Positions 51,494 through 58,988 of a stretch of DNA of 64,000 bases are shown here, piece after piece. The notes under the pieces are model-generated. The model ran no database searches and had not been told where the DNA came from. It saw only the letters and a program-made list of their open reading frames with translations. The stretch's first letter is position 1, and each line of letters starts with the position of its first letter. The position numbers and the translations under genes were made by a program. Origin of the DNA: JAGXLC01 sp964585385 (lineage in GTDB: Bacteria; Bacteroidota; Bacteroidia; Bacteroidales; UBA12077); contig CAZPDP010000015.1 of assembly GCA_964585385.1 (NCBI GenBank), positions 1 to 64,000 of the forward strand. Direction: 5' to 3'.

Positions 51494-51904
51494 ATGAAAA
51501 TTACACAGATAGTTTTTCTAATTTTCCTTGTGAGTATTGGTTTTTCCCGCAATGCCGGGGCCAATAATAACAATAAGCAAGCTAACAAAGCAGAAGTAAA
51601 GGCAGATGAGGTTAAAGTATATTACTTTCATATGACGAGACGTTGCTATACCTGTAAAGTTGTGGAAGAGACTTCAAAAGAGGCTGTACAGGAAATGAAC
51701 AAGGACAATGTAAGTTTTGCCGCCTACAACCTTGAAAAGCCCGAAGGAGAAAAAATGGCAAAAGAACTGAACGTTTATGGCCAGACCTTGTTAATTGTGG
51801 GCGGTGATAAAAAAATCAATCTCACACAGCAAGGTTTTATGTATGTCCGGCAACCTGAAAAATTGAAAAAAATTATTCATCAAAAAGTAAACTCGGTTTT
51901 ATAA
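51494..51904 (+). CDS. arsF: ArsF-family exported thioredoxin-like protein (nitrophenyl compound reductase subunit type)
   Basis: 136 residues with signal peptide (core IVFLIFLVSIGF). The mature protein has a thioredoxin-like fold with MTRRCYTCKVVEET (CxxC) and a later beta strand QTLLIVGGDKKINLTQQGF. It matches the ArsF-type family reported with ArsE and ArsG in handling aromatic arsenicals. The TAATG overlap with the ArsG-type gene shows translational coupling. Naming is by family and gene order, not by biochemical evidence. Confidence 0.78.
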   Translation: MKITQIVFLIFLVSIGFSRNAGANNNNKQANKAEVKADEVKVYYFHMTRRCYTCKVVEETSKEAVQEMNKDNVSFAAYNLEKPEGEKMAKELNVYGQTLLIVGGDKKINLTQQGFMYVRQPEKLKKIIHQKVNSVL

Positions 51905-52605
51905 TGGAAGAAGCGCTAACCAGTTTATTAGAAAACAGCTCTGTTCCATTATTATCGGCTTTTATCCTGGGACTGATGACAGCTATCAGTCCCTGCCCTT
52001 TGGCTACCAATATTACCGCTGTTGGTTTTATTGGGAAAGATATTGAGAACCGGAACAGAGTTTTTTACAACGGGCTAATCTATACATTAGGAAGAGCCAT
52101 TACCTATACAGGGATTGCGGCAATCATTTTTCTCGGTGCCGACCAACTGACGTTATCAGGATGGTTCCAGCAGTATGGGGAAAAAATACTTGGACCGCTG
52201 CTCATTATCATCGGCCTTTTCATGTTCGGAATATTTAAGATCAATTTCCCGGGAGTCAACCGTTATATGCAACGTTACCAGGAAAAGGGTGTGAATTCAT
52301 TCTGGGAAGTACTGTTTATCGGGATTCTCTTTGCCCTGGCGTTTTGCCCATACAGTGGTGTACTCTATTTCGGCATGCTTATCCCAATGACTCTGAGCAG
52401 TAGTTCCGGATTGGCACTTCCTGTACTATTTGCCATAGCCACAGGTATTCCGGTTATCATTTTTGCCTGGCTGCTGGCTTATACAATTGCCGGCGTGGGA
52501 AAATTTTACAACGGCTTAAAAGTCTTCGAAAAATGGTTCCGCCGGGTAGTGGCTGTCTTGTTTATAGGGATAGGTTTATACTACGTAATCATTATCTATC
52601 TTTAA
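51904..52605 (+). CDS. arsG: ArsG-family permease (DsbD/CcdA-like membrane protein)
   Basis: 233 residues and six helices in the CcdA/DsbD pattern: FILGLMTAISPCPLATNITA in helix one and ILFALAFCPYSGVLYFGMLI in helix four, each with the proline-cysteine pair typical of the fold. The ArsG group is described as an efflux permease for trivalent aromatic arsenicals; an electron-transfer role as in CcdA is the alternative. It completes an ArsE-F-G set. An inverted short-repeat element separates it from the ArsP-type permease downstream. Confidence 0.82.
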   Translation: MEEALTSLLENSSVPLLSAFILGLMTAISPCPLATNITAVGFIGKDIENRNRVFYNGLIYTLGRAITYTGIAAIIFLGADQLTLSGWFQQYGEKILGPLLIIIGLFMFGIFKINFPGVNRYMQRYQEKGVNSFWEVLFIGILFALAFCPYSGVLYFGMLIPMTLSSSSGLALPVLFAIATGIPVIIFAWLLAYTIAGVGKFYNGLKVFEKWFRRVVAVLFIGIGLYYVIIIYL

Positions 52606-52644
52606 AAATTTTTTTAAATTTGATTCGTTTTTTTACGAACTACG

Positions 52645-52970
52645 AATTGAGTTGTTGAGTTGATTGAGTAACTGAGTTAAGTAAGTTAACTGAGTAAATT
52701 AAGTAAAGTTGTAAACCAAATTATATTAATATAAAGATAAATGAAAAGCTTTGAAGAACCAGAGCTTTACAAGGAATTCAGAAATGCCTACAATCAGTGC
52801 TTAAAACTACTGAATGGGTATATCTCTTATCTTAATAAAAGAAAAAACGGAGAATAAAAGCTTAATCAACCAATTAACTTAATCAACTCAATCAACTTAG
52901 TCAATTGAATTAACTGAATTAACTGAATTAACTGAATTAACTAAATCAACTGAATCAACTAAATTAACAA
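52645..52970. repeat. Inverted short-tandem-repeat element 1 (TTAACTGAA type)
   Basis: The left arm (about 52645-52710) is built from GTTGAGTTGATTGAGTAACTG-like words, the right arm (about 52860-52970) from AATCAACTCAATCAACTTAG and TTAACTGAA words that are their reverse complements. Between them is a 38-codon gene fragment (52741-52857) preceded by a small spacer. The same architecture occurs at 55534-55678 and 61427-62120 with different words. Confidence 0.65.
52741..52857 (+). pseudogene. Remnant of a four-helix-bundle (IVS-type) gene
   Basis: An ATG opens 38 codons: KSFEEPELYKEFRNAYNQ then CLKLLNGYISYLNKRKN and TAA. The pattern resembles the last helix of four-helix-bundle proteins such as the one at 61519, but the first helices are gone. 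It lies in the centre of inverted repeat arms, as the intact gene does. A functional micro-protein cannot be excluded. Confidence 0.5.
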
Positions 52971-52972
52971 CT

Positions 52973-54292
52973 ATGGAATGGAAAAAAGAAATTAAGATAT
53001 TATTCTGGATGGCAGCAGTTTTCTTGTTTGCCTATTTTTTACCTTTGTATAGCGACCGCTTCAAGGAAGCGATCATGGCCATGCTCGACCTAACCAAATG
53101 GTATGCACAGGAGCATGTGATCCTTTGCCTGCTGCCTGCATTTTTCATAGCAGGTGTTATTGCAGTCTTTATCAGTCAGGGGGCGGTGTTAAAATATTTC
53201 GGAGCCCAGGCAAAAAAATGGGTCTCCTACTCTATCGCCTCGGTTTCGGGCACCATATTAGCCGTGTGTAGCTGCACCATATTACCCTTATTTTCAAGCA
53301 TCCATAAACGTGGTGCAGGATTAGGACCGGCTATCGCGTTTCTGTATTCAGGACCAGCCATTAACATCCTGGCAATCATTTTAACAGCCCGCATCCTGGG
53401 CTTTGAAATGGGTGTTGCGCGTATTATTGGTGCTGTAGTCTTTGCAATAGTGATCGGCAGCATCATGTCGCTGATCTATCGTAAGGAAGAAAGGGTGAAA
53501 GCTGAAGAACAGATGAATTTTGCAATGGAAGAAGAAGAAAAGCGTCCTATGTGGAAAACCGCCAGTCACTTCTTCATTCTTGTACTAATCCTCGTTTTCG
53601 CCAACTGGGGAGCGCCGGCAGATGATGTGACCAGCGGCGGATGGCACTGGATATGGTCACACAAATGGGATATAACTGCATTCTTTGCTATTCTGCTTGT
53701 TTTCTCCCTCATCTATGTACTTAAGCTCAAATGGGAATATGTAATAACCGCTGCAGCAGTAACCGCAGCATCGGCGTTTCTTACATCAAGCCCAATGATA
53801 CCGATGGTAGTAGGTATAGCCGGAGTTTCAATCCTAACGCTTACCGACAAGAGAGATGAAGACAACAAGCAATGGACCTTGTCTACATGGGATTTTGCCA
53901 AGCAAATTATGCCCCTCCTGGCCATTGGAGTACTGATAGCAGGCTTCCTGCTGGGTTCGACCCACGGCGATACCGATATGGGGGGAGTTATACCCGATAA
54001 CTGGGTTGCAAATTTGGTTGGCGGTAATTCGGTCTTTTCCAACTTCTTCGCCTCAATAGTGGGCGCTTTCATGTATTTTGCAACGCTTACCGAGGTACCT
54101 ATTTTGCAGGGACTCATGGGAGCAGGCATGGGCAAAGGTCCGGCGTTGGCCCTGTTACTTGCAGGTCCGTCACTCTCGCTGCCTAACATGCTGGTAATAC
54201 GTGGTGTCATCGGGACAAGGAAAACATTGGTTTATGTATTGCTCGTTGTAATTATGGCAACTATATCAGGATTGATCTTTGGAAGCATATAA
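52973..54292 (+). CDS. ArsP-like permease (PF03773)
   Basis: 439 residues, about ten to eleven helices in two repeated halves. The first half has GAVLKYFGAQAKKWVSYSIA, then SGTILAVCSCTILPLFSSIH, the family signature with a paired cysteine. The second half has FMYFATLTEVPILQGLMGAG and LLLAGPSLSLPNMLVIRGVI. ArsP proteins export trivalent organoarsenicals; other members of PF03773 are uncharacterised. The neighbourhood (ArsE/F/G, ArsR) favours an arsenical substrate. It is the fused counterpart of the split permease at 3890-4915. Confidence 0.88.
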   Translation: MEWKKEIKILFWMAAVFLFAYFLPLYSDRFKEAIMAMLDLTKWYAQEHVILCLLPAFFIAGVIAVFISQGAVLKYFGAQAKKWVSYSIASVSGTILAVCSCTILPLFSSIHKRGAGLGPAIAFLYSGPAINILAIILTARILGFEMGVARIIGAVVFAIVIGSIMSLIYRKEERVKAEEQMNFAMEEEEKRPMWKTASHFFILVLILVFANWGAPADDVTSGGWHWIWSHKWDITAFFAILLVFSLIYVLKLKWEYVITAAAVTAASAFLTSSPMIPMVVGIAGVSILTLTDKRDEDNKQWTLSTWDFAKQIMPLLAIGVLIAGFLLGSTHGDTDMGGVIPDNWVANLVGGNSVFSNFFASIVGAFMYFATLTEVPILQGLMGAGMGKGPALALLLAGPSLSLPNMLVIRGVIGTRKTLVYVLLVVIMATISGLIFGSI

Positions 54293-54336
54293 ATTCTTAC
54301 TAAGAAATATATTAATTATCCCAAAATCATAAGGCC

Positions 54337-55128
54337 ATGAAAAAATGTAATATTTCCATAGGATTCATCGGGGGAGGAAGAATAACACGGATCATACTTC
54401 AAGCAATGAAGCAAAAAGGAATTCAATGCAAGGAGATAAAAGTATATGATCCCGACTCCCGGCAAATTGAAAAGCTCCAGTCTGTCAATGAGCAGATTAA
54501 ATCCTCTGAAAACGCGGCAGAAGCCACAGAAGCGAATCTTGTATTTCTGGCTGTTCATCCCCCGGAAGTCAAAAACAGCCTTGAAGCTATAAAAGATACC
54601 ATAAACCCGGAAACGGTAGTGGTCTCCTTAGCTCCAAAAATACAGATTGACACCATCAACCAAATTCTGGGAAAAAACTGCCCGGTAATAAGAATGATAC
54701 CCAACGCTCCTTCTGTTATTAATAAAGGGTACAATGTAATGGCCTATTCAAACAATCTGAGTTTTGAGGAAAATGAACGCCATCAACAAGTAAAGGGTCT
54801 CTTAGAAGAACTAGGTGAACTCATCCATGTGGACCAGGAGGACAAACTGGAAGCCTATGCTGTTATAACCGGCATGGGGCCCACTTACCTTTGGTTTCAG
54901 TTGCATGAGCTCTACCAGATAGCGAAAGAATTTGGAATGAGCGATCAGGAGGCGCGTGAGGCCATAAGCAAAATGGTGAAAGGAAGCGTAGAAACGCTCC
55001 TGGAATCCGAACTCGACTTTGATGAGGTGATGGACCTTATCCCCTTTCATCCCCTATCTAAACATCATGAGTCATTTAAAGAAATATACAGGGAAATATT
55101 AACAAAAATGTACAATAAATTAAAATAA
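54337..55128 (+). CDS. Pyrroline-5-carboxylate reductase-like NAD(P)-binding protein
   Basis: 263 residues. The N-terminal Rossmann fold begins ISIGFIGGGRITRIILQAM (GxGxxx variant GGGRI). Later come LAVHPPEVK, VIRMIPNAPSVINKGYNVM (ProC PN.P signature) and the C-terminal helical domain with AVITGMGPTYLWFQLHEL. The classical ProC phrase with GSGPAY is changed to GMGPTY and helices are shortened. Proline synthesis is not obviously connected to this locus, so a specialised reductase within the resistance cluster is possible. Confidence 0.8.
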   Translation: MKKCNISIGFIGGGRITRIILQAMKQKGIQCKEIKVYDPDSRQIEKLQSVNEQIKSSENAAEATEANLVFLAVHPPEVKNSLEAIKDTINPETVVVSLAPKIQIDTINQILGKNCPVIRMIPNAPSVINKGYNVMAYSNNLSFEENERHQQVKGLLEELGELIHVDQEDKLEAYAVITGMGPTYLWFQLHELYQIAKEFGMSDQEAREAISKMVKGSVETLLESELDFDEVMDLIPFHPLSKHHESFKEIYREILTKMYNKLK

Positions 55129-55135
55129 TATAATT

Positions 55136-55486
55136 ATGAGTGAAGAAAATAATATAACAATTGTTGCATGTTCCGGAGCATCAAATACAGGATGTTTTAC
55201 CGATTCAGTAGCACGAAAACTGGCAGAATCAGGTGAAGCGAACATGCTTTGCCTTGCTAAAATAGCGATAGGCGATGAAAAACTTATAGAATCCACAAAA
55301 TCAAGTAACGATAAAATTGTTGTGTTGGATGGATGCCCGTTCAATTGCGCGGAAATAATACTTCAACGGGCAGGTATCAATAAATTTCACCACATTAACA
55401 CCACAAACTTTGGCATTACCAAAGGCAAAACGCCTGTTACGGATGAAAAAGTCAACGAAATCATTGATTATATAAAGCAACTATAG
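55136..55486 (+). CDS. DGC-domain putative zinc/metal-binding protein
   Basis: 116 residues with conserved cysteines: IVACSGASNTGCFTDSVARK, NMLCLAKIAIG and VVLDGCPFNCAEIIL, the last with the DGC motif that names the family (PF08859). It binds zinc or a related thiophilic metal in related proteins, by prediction. It follows the ProC-like gene by seven bases and precedes the second ArsE-like gene, placing it in the arsenical-resistance neighbourhood. Confidence 0.85.
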   Translation: MSEENNITIVACSGASNTGCFTDSVARKLAESGEANMLCLAKIAIGDEKLIESTKSSNDKIVVLDGCPFNCAEIILQRAGINKFHHINTTNFGITKGKTPVTDEKVNEIIDYIKQL

Positions 55487-55533
55487 AAAAGAACAGTTAA
55501 AAATTGTAGAACACCTAACGTGGACAAGCCACA

Positions 55534-55678
55534 ATCAAATAAATAACAAATCTCAAAATACAAATAACAAATAAATTTCAATCAACAAATGACAAAATCA
55601 AAGTAGTGTGTTTGGTATTTGAAATTTTGTTATTGTTTATTATTTGTTTTTTGGAATTTGTTTTTTGGAATTTTGCCA
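55534..55678. repeat. Inverted short-tandem-repeat element 2 (AAATAACAAAT type), no gene inside
   Basis: The left arm repeats CAAATAACAAAT words (55534-55597). The right arm repeats the complements, GTTATTGTTTATTATTTG and TTTTTTGGAATTTG (55610-55676). Only about 12 bases lie between the arms. The layout equals elements 1 and 3 without a gene. Confidence 0.6.
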
Positions 55679-55722
55679 AATAATGCAAGAATATAAGATA
55701 TAATGTACTAAAATGAAAAATT

Positions 55723-55968
55723 ATGCTTGATATTAAAATTATCGGAAAAGGATGTCCCAATTGCGAAAAATTGGAAAGCCTCTGCAACGAGGTGGTCAAC
55801 GAAGAAAACCTGGATGCAAAGATTGACAAGGTAACTGATGTCAATGAATTCGTCAACTACGGCGTAATGATGACGCCAGGATTGTATGTGAACGGGAAAC
55901 TGCTTTCACAGGGAAAGATCCCTGTCAAAAGCACGTTAAAAAACTGGCTTGAAAAAGCCCGGGAGTAA
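55723..55968 (+). CDS. Small thioredoxin-fold redox protein, second ArsE-like copy
   Basis: 81 residues: MLDIKIIGKGCPNCEKLESL with CxxC, then GVMMTPGLYVNGKLLSQGKI with the cis-Pro. It is clearly paralogous to the protein at 51248. The stop overlaps the start of the ArsR gene (TAATG), so sensor and redox protein are made together. It may reduce a substrate for the neighbouring arsenical transporters. Confidence 0.88.
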   Translation: MLDIKIIGKGCPNCEKLESLCNEVVNEENLDAKIDKVTDVNEFVNYGVMMTPGLYVNGKLLSQGKIPVKSTLKNWLEKARE

Positions 55969-56348
55969 TGTCTATGAATCGTACAGATTACCAGGAAACG
56001 GCGATTGCAGGTGCTCCCTATTTTCTGGCGGTTTCCCATCCGGCCAGGATACAGATACTATTGCATCTGGCAAAATACAGGGATTGCAGGGCAGGCAGCA
56101 TTTCTGATCGCCTGCCCCTTGCCAAATCCACCGTTTCGCAGCATCTGACCAAACTGAAAAAGATGGGGCTCGTCACCTGCACGCGTGAAGAAACGTGTGT
56201 CAACTATAACCTCAATGAGCAGGCGCTGGATGAGCTCAGGACATACTTTGAGGAATTCATGAATACCCTGGACAGTATGCGGAAAAATCGCAGAGAATGC
56301 TGCCCGGACAATGAAGAAATGGACTGTGGACTGGAGACGTCAGAATAA
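55968..56348 (+). CDS. ArsR/SmtB-family transcriptional regulator
   Basis: 126 residues. The winged helix has YFLAVSHPARIQILLHLAKY, a cysteine just after it (RDCRAGSI), recognition helix PLAKSTVSQHLTKLKKMGL and the wing VTCTREETCVNYNLN. The C-terminal tail carries RECCPDNEEMDCG; with the other cysteines this gives several candidate As(III) ligands. It probably senses arsenite or organoarsenicals and regulates the 51248-56348 cluster. An in-frame ATG two codons later (55974) is also possible. Confidence 0.92.
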   Translation: MSMNRTDYQETAIAGAPYFLAVSHPARIQILLHLAKYRDCRAGSISDRLPLAKSTVSQHLTKLKKMGLVTCTREETCVNYNLNEQALDELRTYFEEFMNTLDSMRKNRRECCPDNEEMDCGLETSE

Positions 56349-56361
56349 AGATGGATAGAAC

Positions 56362-56532
56362 GTCGAGGCTGTCTAAAAAGAAATAAAACAAGATTTTCAG
56401 CAACTTTTTGCCCCTTGCCCGGCAAATGCCGGGTGAAGTTGCTGAAAATCAAGCCTTCCGGCAATTGCCGGATCAGGGGCAAAGCTTGATTTTCAGATTT
56501 AGTCTCATAAGAACTTTTTAGACAGCCTCGAC
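56362..56532. mobile_element. MITE-like element with 19-base perfect terminal inverted repeats
   Basis: GTCGAGGCTGTCTAAAAAG (56362-56380) and CTTTTTAGACAGCCTCGAC (56514-56532) are exact inverted copies bounding 171 bases with no gene. Inside, GATTTTCAGCAACTT (56392-56406) pairs with AAGTTGCTGAAAATC (about 56436-56450) around a CCCGGCA/TGCCGGG hairpin, and GCCCCTTG can instead pair with the later CAGGGGC. The ends resemble those of insertion sequences, with a decayed relative at 11243. No target duplication is obvious. Confidence 0.75.
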
Positions 56533-56733
56533 ACGGATTATACGGATCCGTAAGGAGCCGAACACGGTGCCGCGGATTAAAAAAAATACAAATGGAAATG
56601 AAATTGAGCATATGAACTCACCGAAGGTAAAAATATATAATGAAATTGTCTTGCCTTGGCGAGACAAGCTATTCCAATAACCTAACTAAAATATATTTTG
56701 TGAAGGAATAATGAAGAAAAAAAGAATTGATTT

Positions 56734-57504
56734 ATGAATGATATACAAAACAACACAAGCAGAATAAAGCAAATTTTAGGGTTATCCACCTCGCCAGTTG
56801 GTGTTAAATTCATTGAAACCGGAAACTCAGTACCTCAAAACATCAAAAATCTATCCGGTCATAGGTATTGTCAGGCCTTAATGAAAGCCAGACAGGGAGA
56901 ACATGTTCAGCTTGACGGGGAAGGTATCTCCTGCCCGGCAGCCGCTGCGGCATTTGGATTCAAACCATTGCCCGAGGGATTGAAAACAGGGAAAGGGCTG
57001 GTTGGATTTGGCATAGCGGAAGATGATGAAGTGGGTAAAACAATGTTCGAAGGAATGACCACCTTACCCCAGGGAAAGCTGAAATCCCTTTACCTCTTTC
57101 CTCTCGACACGGCAGTGCTCGAACCGGATGTTGTAGTGATGGAAGATGAAACTGAAAAACTGATGTGGATAGGTCTTGCCTATTTAAACGTGAAAGGTGG
57201 ACAAAGGGTAGAAAGTAGTACTGCCATTTTACAGGCAACCTGTGTAGATGCCACGATTATCCCCTATATGAAGCAAAAACTCAACATGAGCATGGGATGC
57301 TATGGCTGCAGGGATGCCACCGATATAGGACCCAACGAAACCGTGGTGGGTTTCCCCTTTAAAGACTTCGATTCCATTGCCAATAGTCTGGAATATTTAA
57401 GTCAGAAAGCCATTCCGAACTCACGGGGAAAAAATGCTTTGTCCACACTGAAGCGTAAAGAAGCGGAGCGGATAGGAAAAAATGACCCATTTGAAAAGAA
57501 ATAA
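56734..57504 (+). CDS. DUF169-family protein
   Basis: 256 residues. Family features: an opening SPVGVKFIETG, the GHRYCQALMKARQGEHVQLD segment, EGISCPAAAAAFGF and a cysteine-rich MSMGCYGCRDATDIGPNE. These conserved cysteines suggest a metal or Fe-S site. DUF169 proteins occur near redox and methanogen-like enzymes; the reaction is unknown. It heads a run of small redox and thiol genes (IscA-like, CMD, OsmC, thioredoxin) that leads into an RND pump. Confidence 0.88.
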   Translation: MNDIQNNTSRIKQILGLSTSPVGVKFIETGNSVPQNIKNLSGHRYCQALMKARQGEHVQLDGEGISCPAAAAAFGFKPLPEGLKTGKGLVGFGIAEDDEVGKTMFEGMTTLPQGKLKSLYLFPLDTAVLEPDVVVMEDETEKLMWIGLAYLNVKGGQRVESSTAILQATCVDATIIPYMKQKLNMSMGCYGCRDATDIGPNETVVGFPFKDFDSIANSLEYLSQKAIPNSRGKNALSTLKRKEAERIGKNDPFEKK

Positions 57505-57532
57505 AATATTGTCGAATTAAAAATAGTAAGTT

Positions 57533-57826
57533 ATGAAATTTACAGAAAATGCATTGGAACAATTTAAGAAACTGATTGATAAAAGTGGAAATCCAAAATC
57601 AGGCATACGGTTTTTTACCGTACAAGGATGTTGCAGCCCATCTTTACAAATGGGCGTAGAGGAAAACCCATCTCCGGATGACTCGGTTATTCAGATGAGT
57701 GGTGTTGACATCTTCGTTACGCCCGATGCTGAAAAAATGCTTTCCAACATTACGATTGATTTCACTGAGGATGGTTTCAGAACAGTAAAATCATCAACAG
57801 ATACACAAACAAAAGGATGTTGTTAA
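57533..57826 (+). CDS. HesB/IscA-like protein
   Basis: 97 residues. The A-type carrier pattern is recognisable: MKFTENALEQFKKLIDKSG, GIRFFTVQGCCSPSLQMGVE and VDIFVTPDAEKMLSNITIDF. The three A-type cysteines are altered: GCC in the middle and a terminal KGCC, giving two adjacent pairs. It may carry an Fe-S cluster or bind a thiophilic metal. It follows DUF169 by 28 bases. Confidence 0.82.
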   Translation: MKFTENALEQFKKLIDKSGNPKSGIRFFTVQGCCSPSLQMGVEENPSPDDSVIQMSGVDIFVTPDAEKMLSNITIDFTEDGFRTVKSSTDTQTKGCC

Positions 57827-57846
57827 TTCAATAGAATGTACAAAAA

Positions 57847-58110
57847 ATGGTAAAATTCAAACATCTTGAGGAAAAAACCATTGAATTAGCAGGAATTGCA
57901 GCTTCCATTGCAGGCGGATGCCGGCCCTGTCTCGATTATCATTTTAAAAAAGCTTTAGAACTTGGTTGCACCAAAGAGCAAGCCAGTGAAGCAGTTGAGC
58001 TTGGCAAAATGATAAAACAAAGACCGATAAACGACATTTACGAACATGCTGAAAAACTGCTGGGTAAAGAAAACAAGGGTGATAATAAAGGCATAAGTAT
58101 AAACCTGTAA
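57847..58110 (+). CDS. Carboxymuconolactone decarboxylase/AhpD-like protein
   Basis: 87 residues. The AhpD-type motif is ASIAGGCRPCLDYHFKKALE, with CxxC and the following His that give alkylhydroperoxidase or thiol-redox activity in the family, then the helix EQASEAVELGKMIKQRP. It is short but complete for the single-domain branch. It belongs to the same gene run, likely using the nearby thioredoxin-like protein as partner. Confidence 0.85.
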   Translation: MVKFKHLEEKTIELAGIAASIAGGCRPCLDYHFKKALELGCTKEQASEAVELGKMIKQRPINDIYEHAEKLLGKENKGDNKGISINL

Positions 58111-58126
58111 ACAAAAGTTGAATAAT

Positions 58127-58537
58127 ATGCTTGAATACAAAATAACAGCCCAGGTAATGTCGCCAGGAACTGCCAAAGCTGAAGCAAACCAGTCGGAAAT
58201 ACAGTTCGATGCTACTTCAGGTCGTGACAATGTGCTGCCCAACCCGGCAGAATTATTGCTTACCTCGCTGGCAGCCTGCATGCTTAAAAACGTTCAGCGG
58301 TATTCGGAGATTTTGAAAATACCTTACCGCAAAGCAAGGGTTGCCATTTATGGAGAAAGAAATGACAATCCGCCCTATATAAAAGCAATCAACTACAAAT
58401 TAGAAGTAGAAACGGATGCAGATGAACGAAAAATCAGCAACTGGCACAAAAATATATTAAAATTCGGAACCATTACCAACACGCTAAATCGGGCGTGTGA
58501 GGTAAATGGGGAAATGATAAAAAAGGAGGAACTATGA
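58127..58537 (+). CDS. OsmC-family thiol peroxidase-like protein
   Basis: 136 residues from ATG 58127; a TTG nine bases upstream is also open. The OsmC phrases are NVLPNPAELLLTSLAACMLK, with the first catalytic Cys, then a central helix and strands, and NRACEVNG with the second Cys near the end. The family reduces organic hydroperoxides or handles reactive sulfur species. The stop overlaps the next start by four bases. Confidence 0.87.
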   Translation: MLEYKITAQVMSPGTAKAEANQSEIQFDATSGRDNVLPNPAELLLTSLAACMLKNVQRYSEILKIPYRKARVAIYGERNDNPPYIKAINYKLEVETDADERKISNWHKNILKFGTITNTLNRACEVNGEMIKKEEL

Positions 58538-58980
58538 CTACACAAGATTTAAAAAACTTTAAACAAATTTCAATCATCCTGTTTTTAATAACTGCTTTCA
58601 CCTTTGCAGGATGCGGGCAAAACTCCAATCAGGATAAACAAGAAAAACAGAAAACCGCTCAAAAAACCCAAAGTGCCCAAAAACAAGAAGAGGGAAACTA
58701 CAAGGTAACCTTCATCGAGTTGGGTTCGGTACGTTGTATCCCTTGCCAGAAGATGCAGCCCATCATGAAATCAGTTGAAGAGAAATACCCCAATCAAGTG
58801 AAGGTTATATTTTACGATATATGGACCTCTGAGGGCAGACCATATGCAAACAAATATAACGTTAAAGTTATCCCGACACAGGTTTTTTTAGATGAAAACG
58901 GTAAAGAATATTTTCGGCACGAAGGTTTTTTCCCGGAAAAAGAATTGGTGGAAGTATTAAAAAAGAATGGAGTTAAATAA
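58534..58980 (+). CDS. Thioredoxin-fold lipoprotein
   Basis: 148 residues. A lipobox is visible (FTFAGCGQ, Cys near 27), followed by a Gln/Lys-rich linker of about 25 residues and a thioredoxin domain with GSVRCIPCQKMQPIMKSV (CxxC) and the cis-Pro KVIPTQVFLDENG. It is tethered to the membrane facing the periplasm and probably reduces partner disulfides. It lies between the thiol genes and the second TolC gene, coupling the two groups. Confidence 0.88.
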   Translation: MTTQDLKNFKQISIILFLITAFTFAGCGQNSNQDKQEKQKTAQKTQSAQKQEEGNYKVTFIELGSVRCIPCQKMQPIMKSVEEKYPNQVKVIFYDIWTSEGRPYANKYNVKVIPTQVFLDENGKEYFRHEGFFPEKELVEVLKKNGVK

Positions 58981-58988
58981 TTATTAAA

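Noticed and set aside
52860..52970. Direct repeats that suggest a CRISPR array
   Set aside because: Units are 8-10 bases with no unique spacers; they belong to the inverted short-repeat element.
53713..54210. 165-codon open frame on the minus strand
   Set aside because: It lies wholly inside the ArsP-like permease gene and its translation is low-complexity Pro/Ser/Thr without any fold pattern; a shadow frame.
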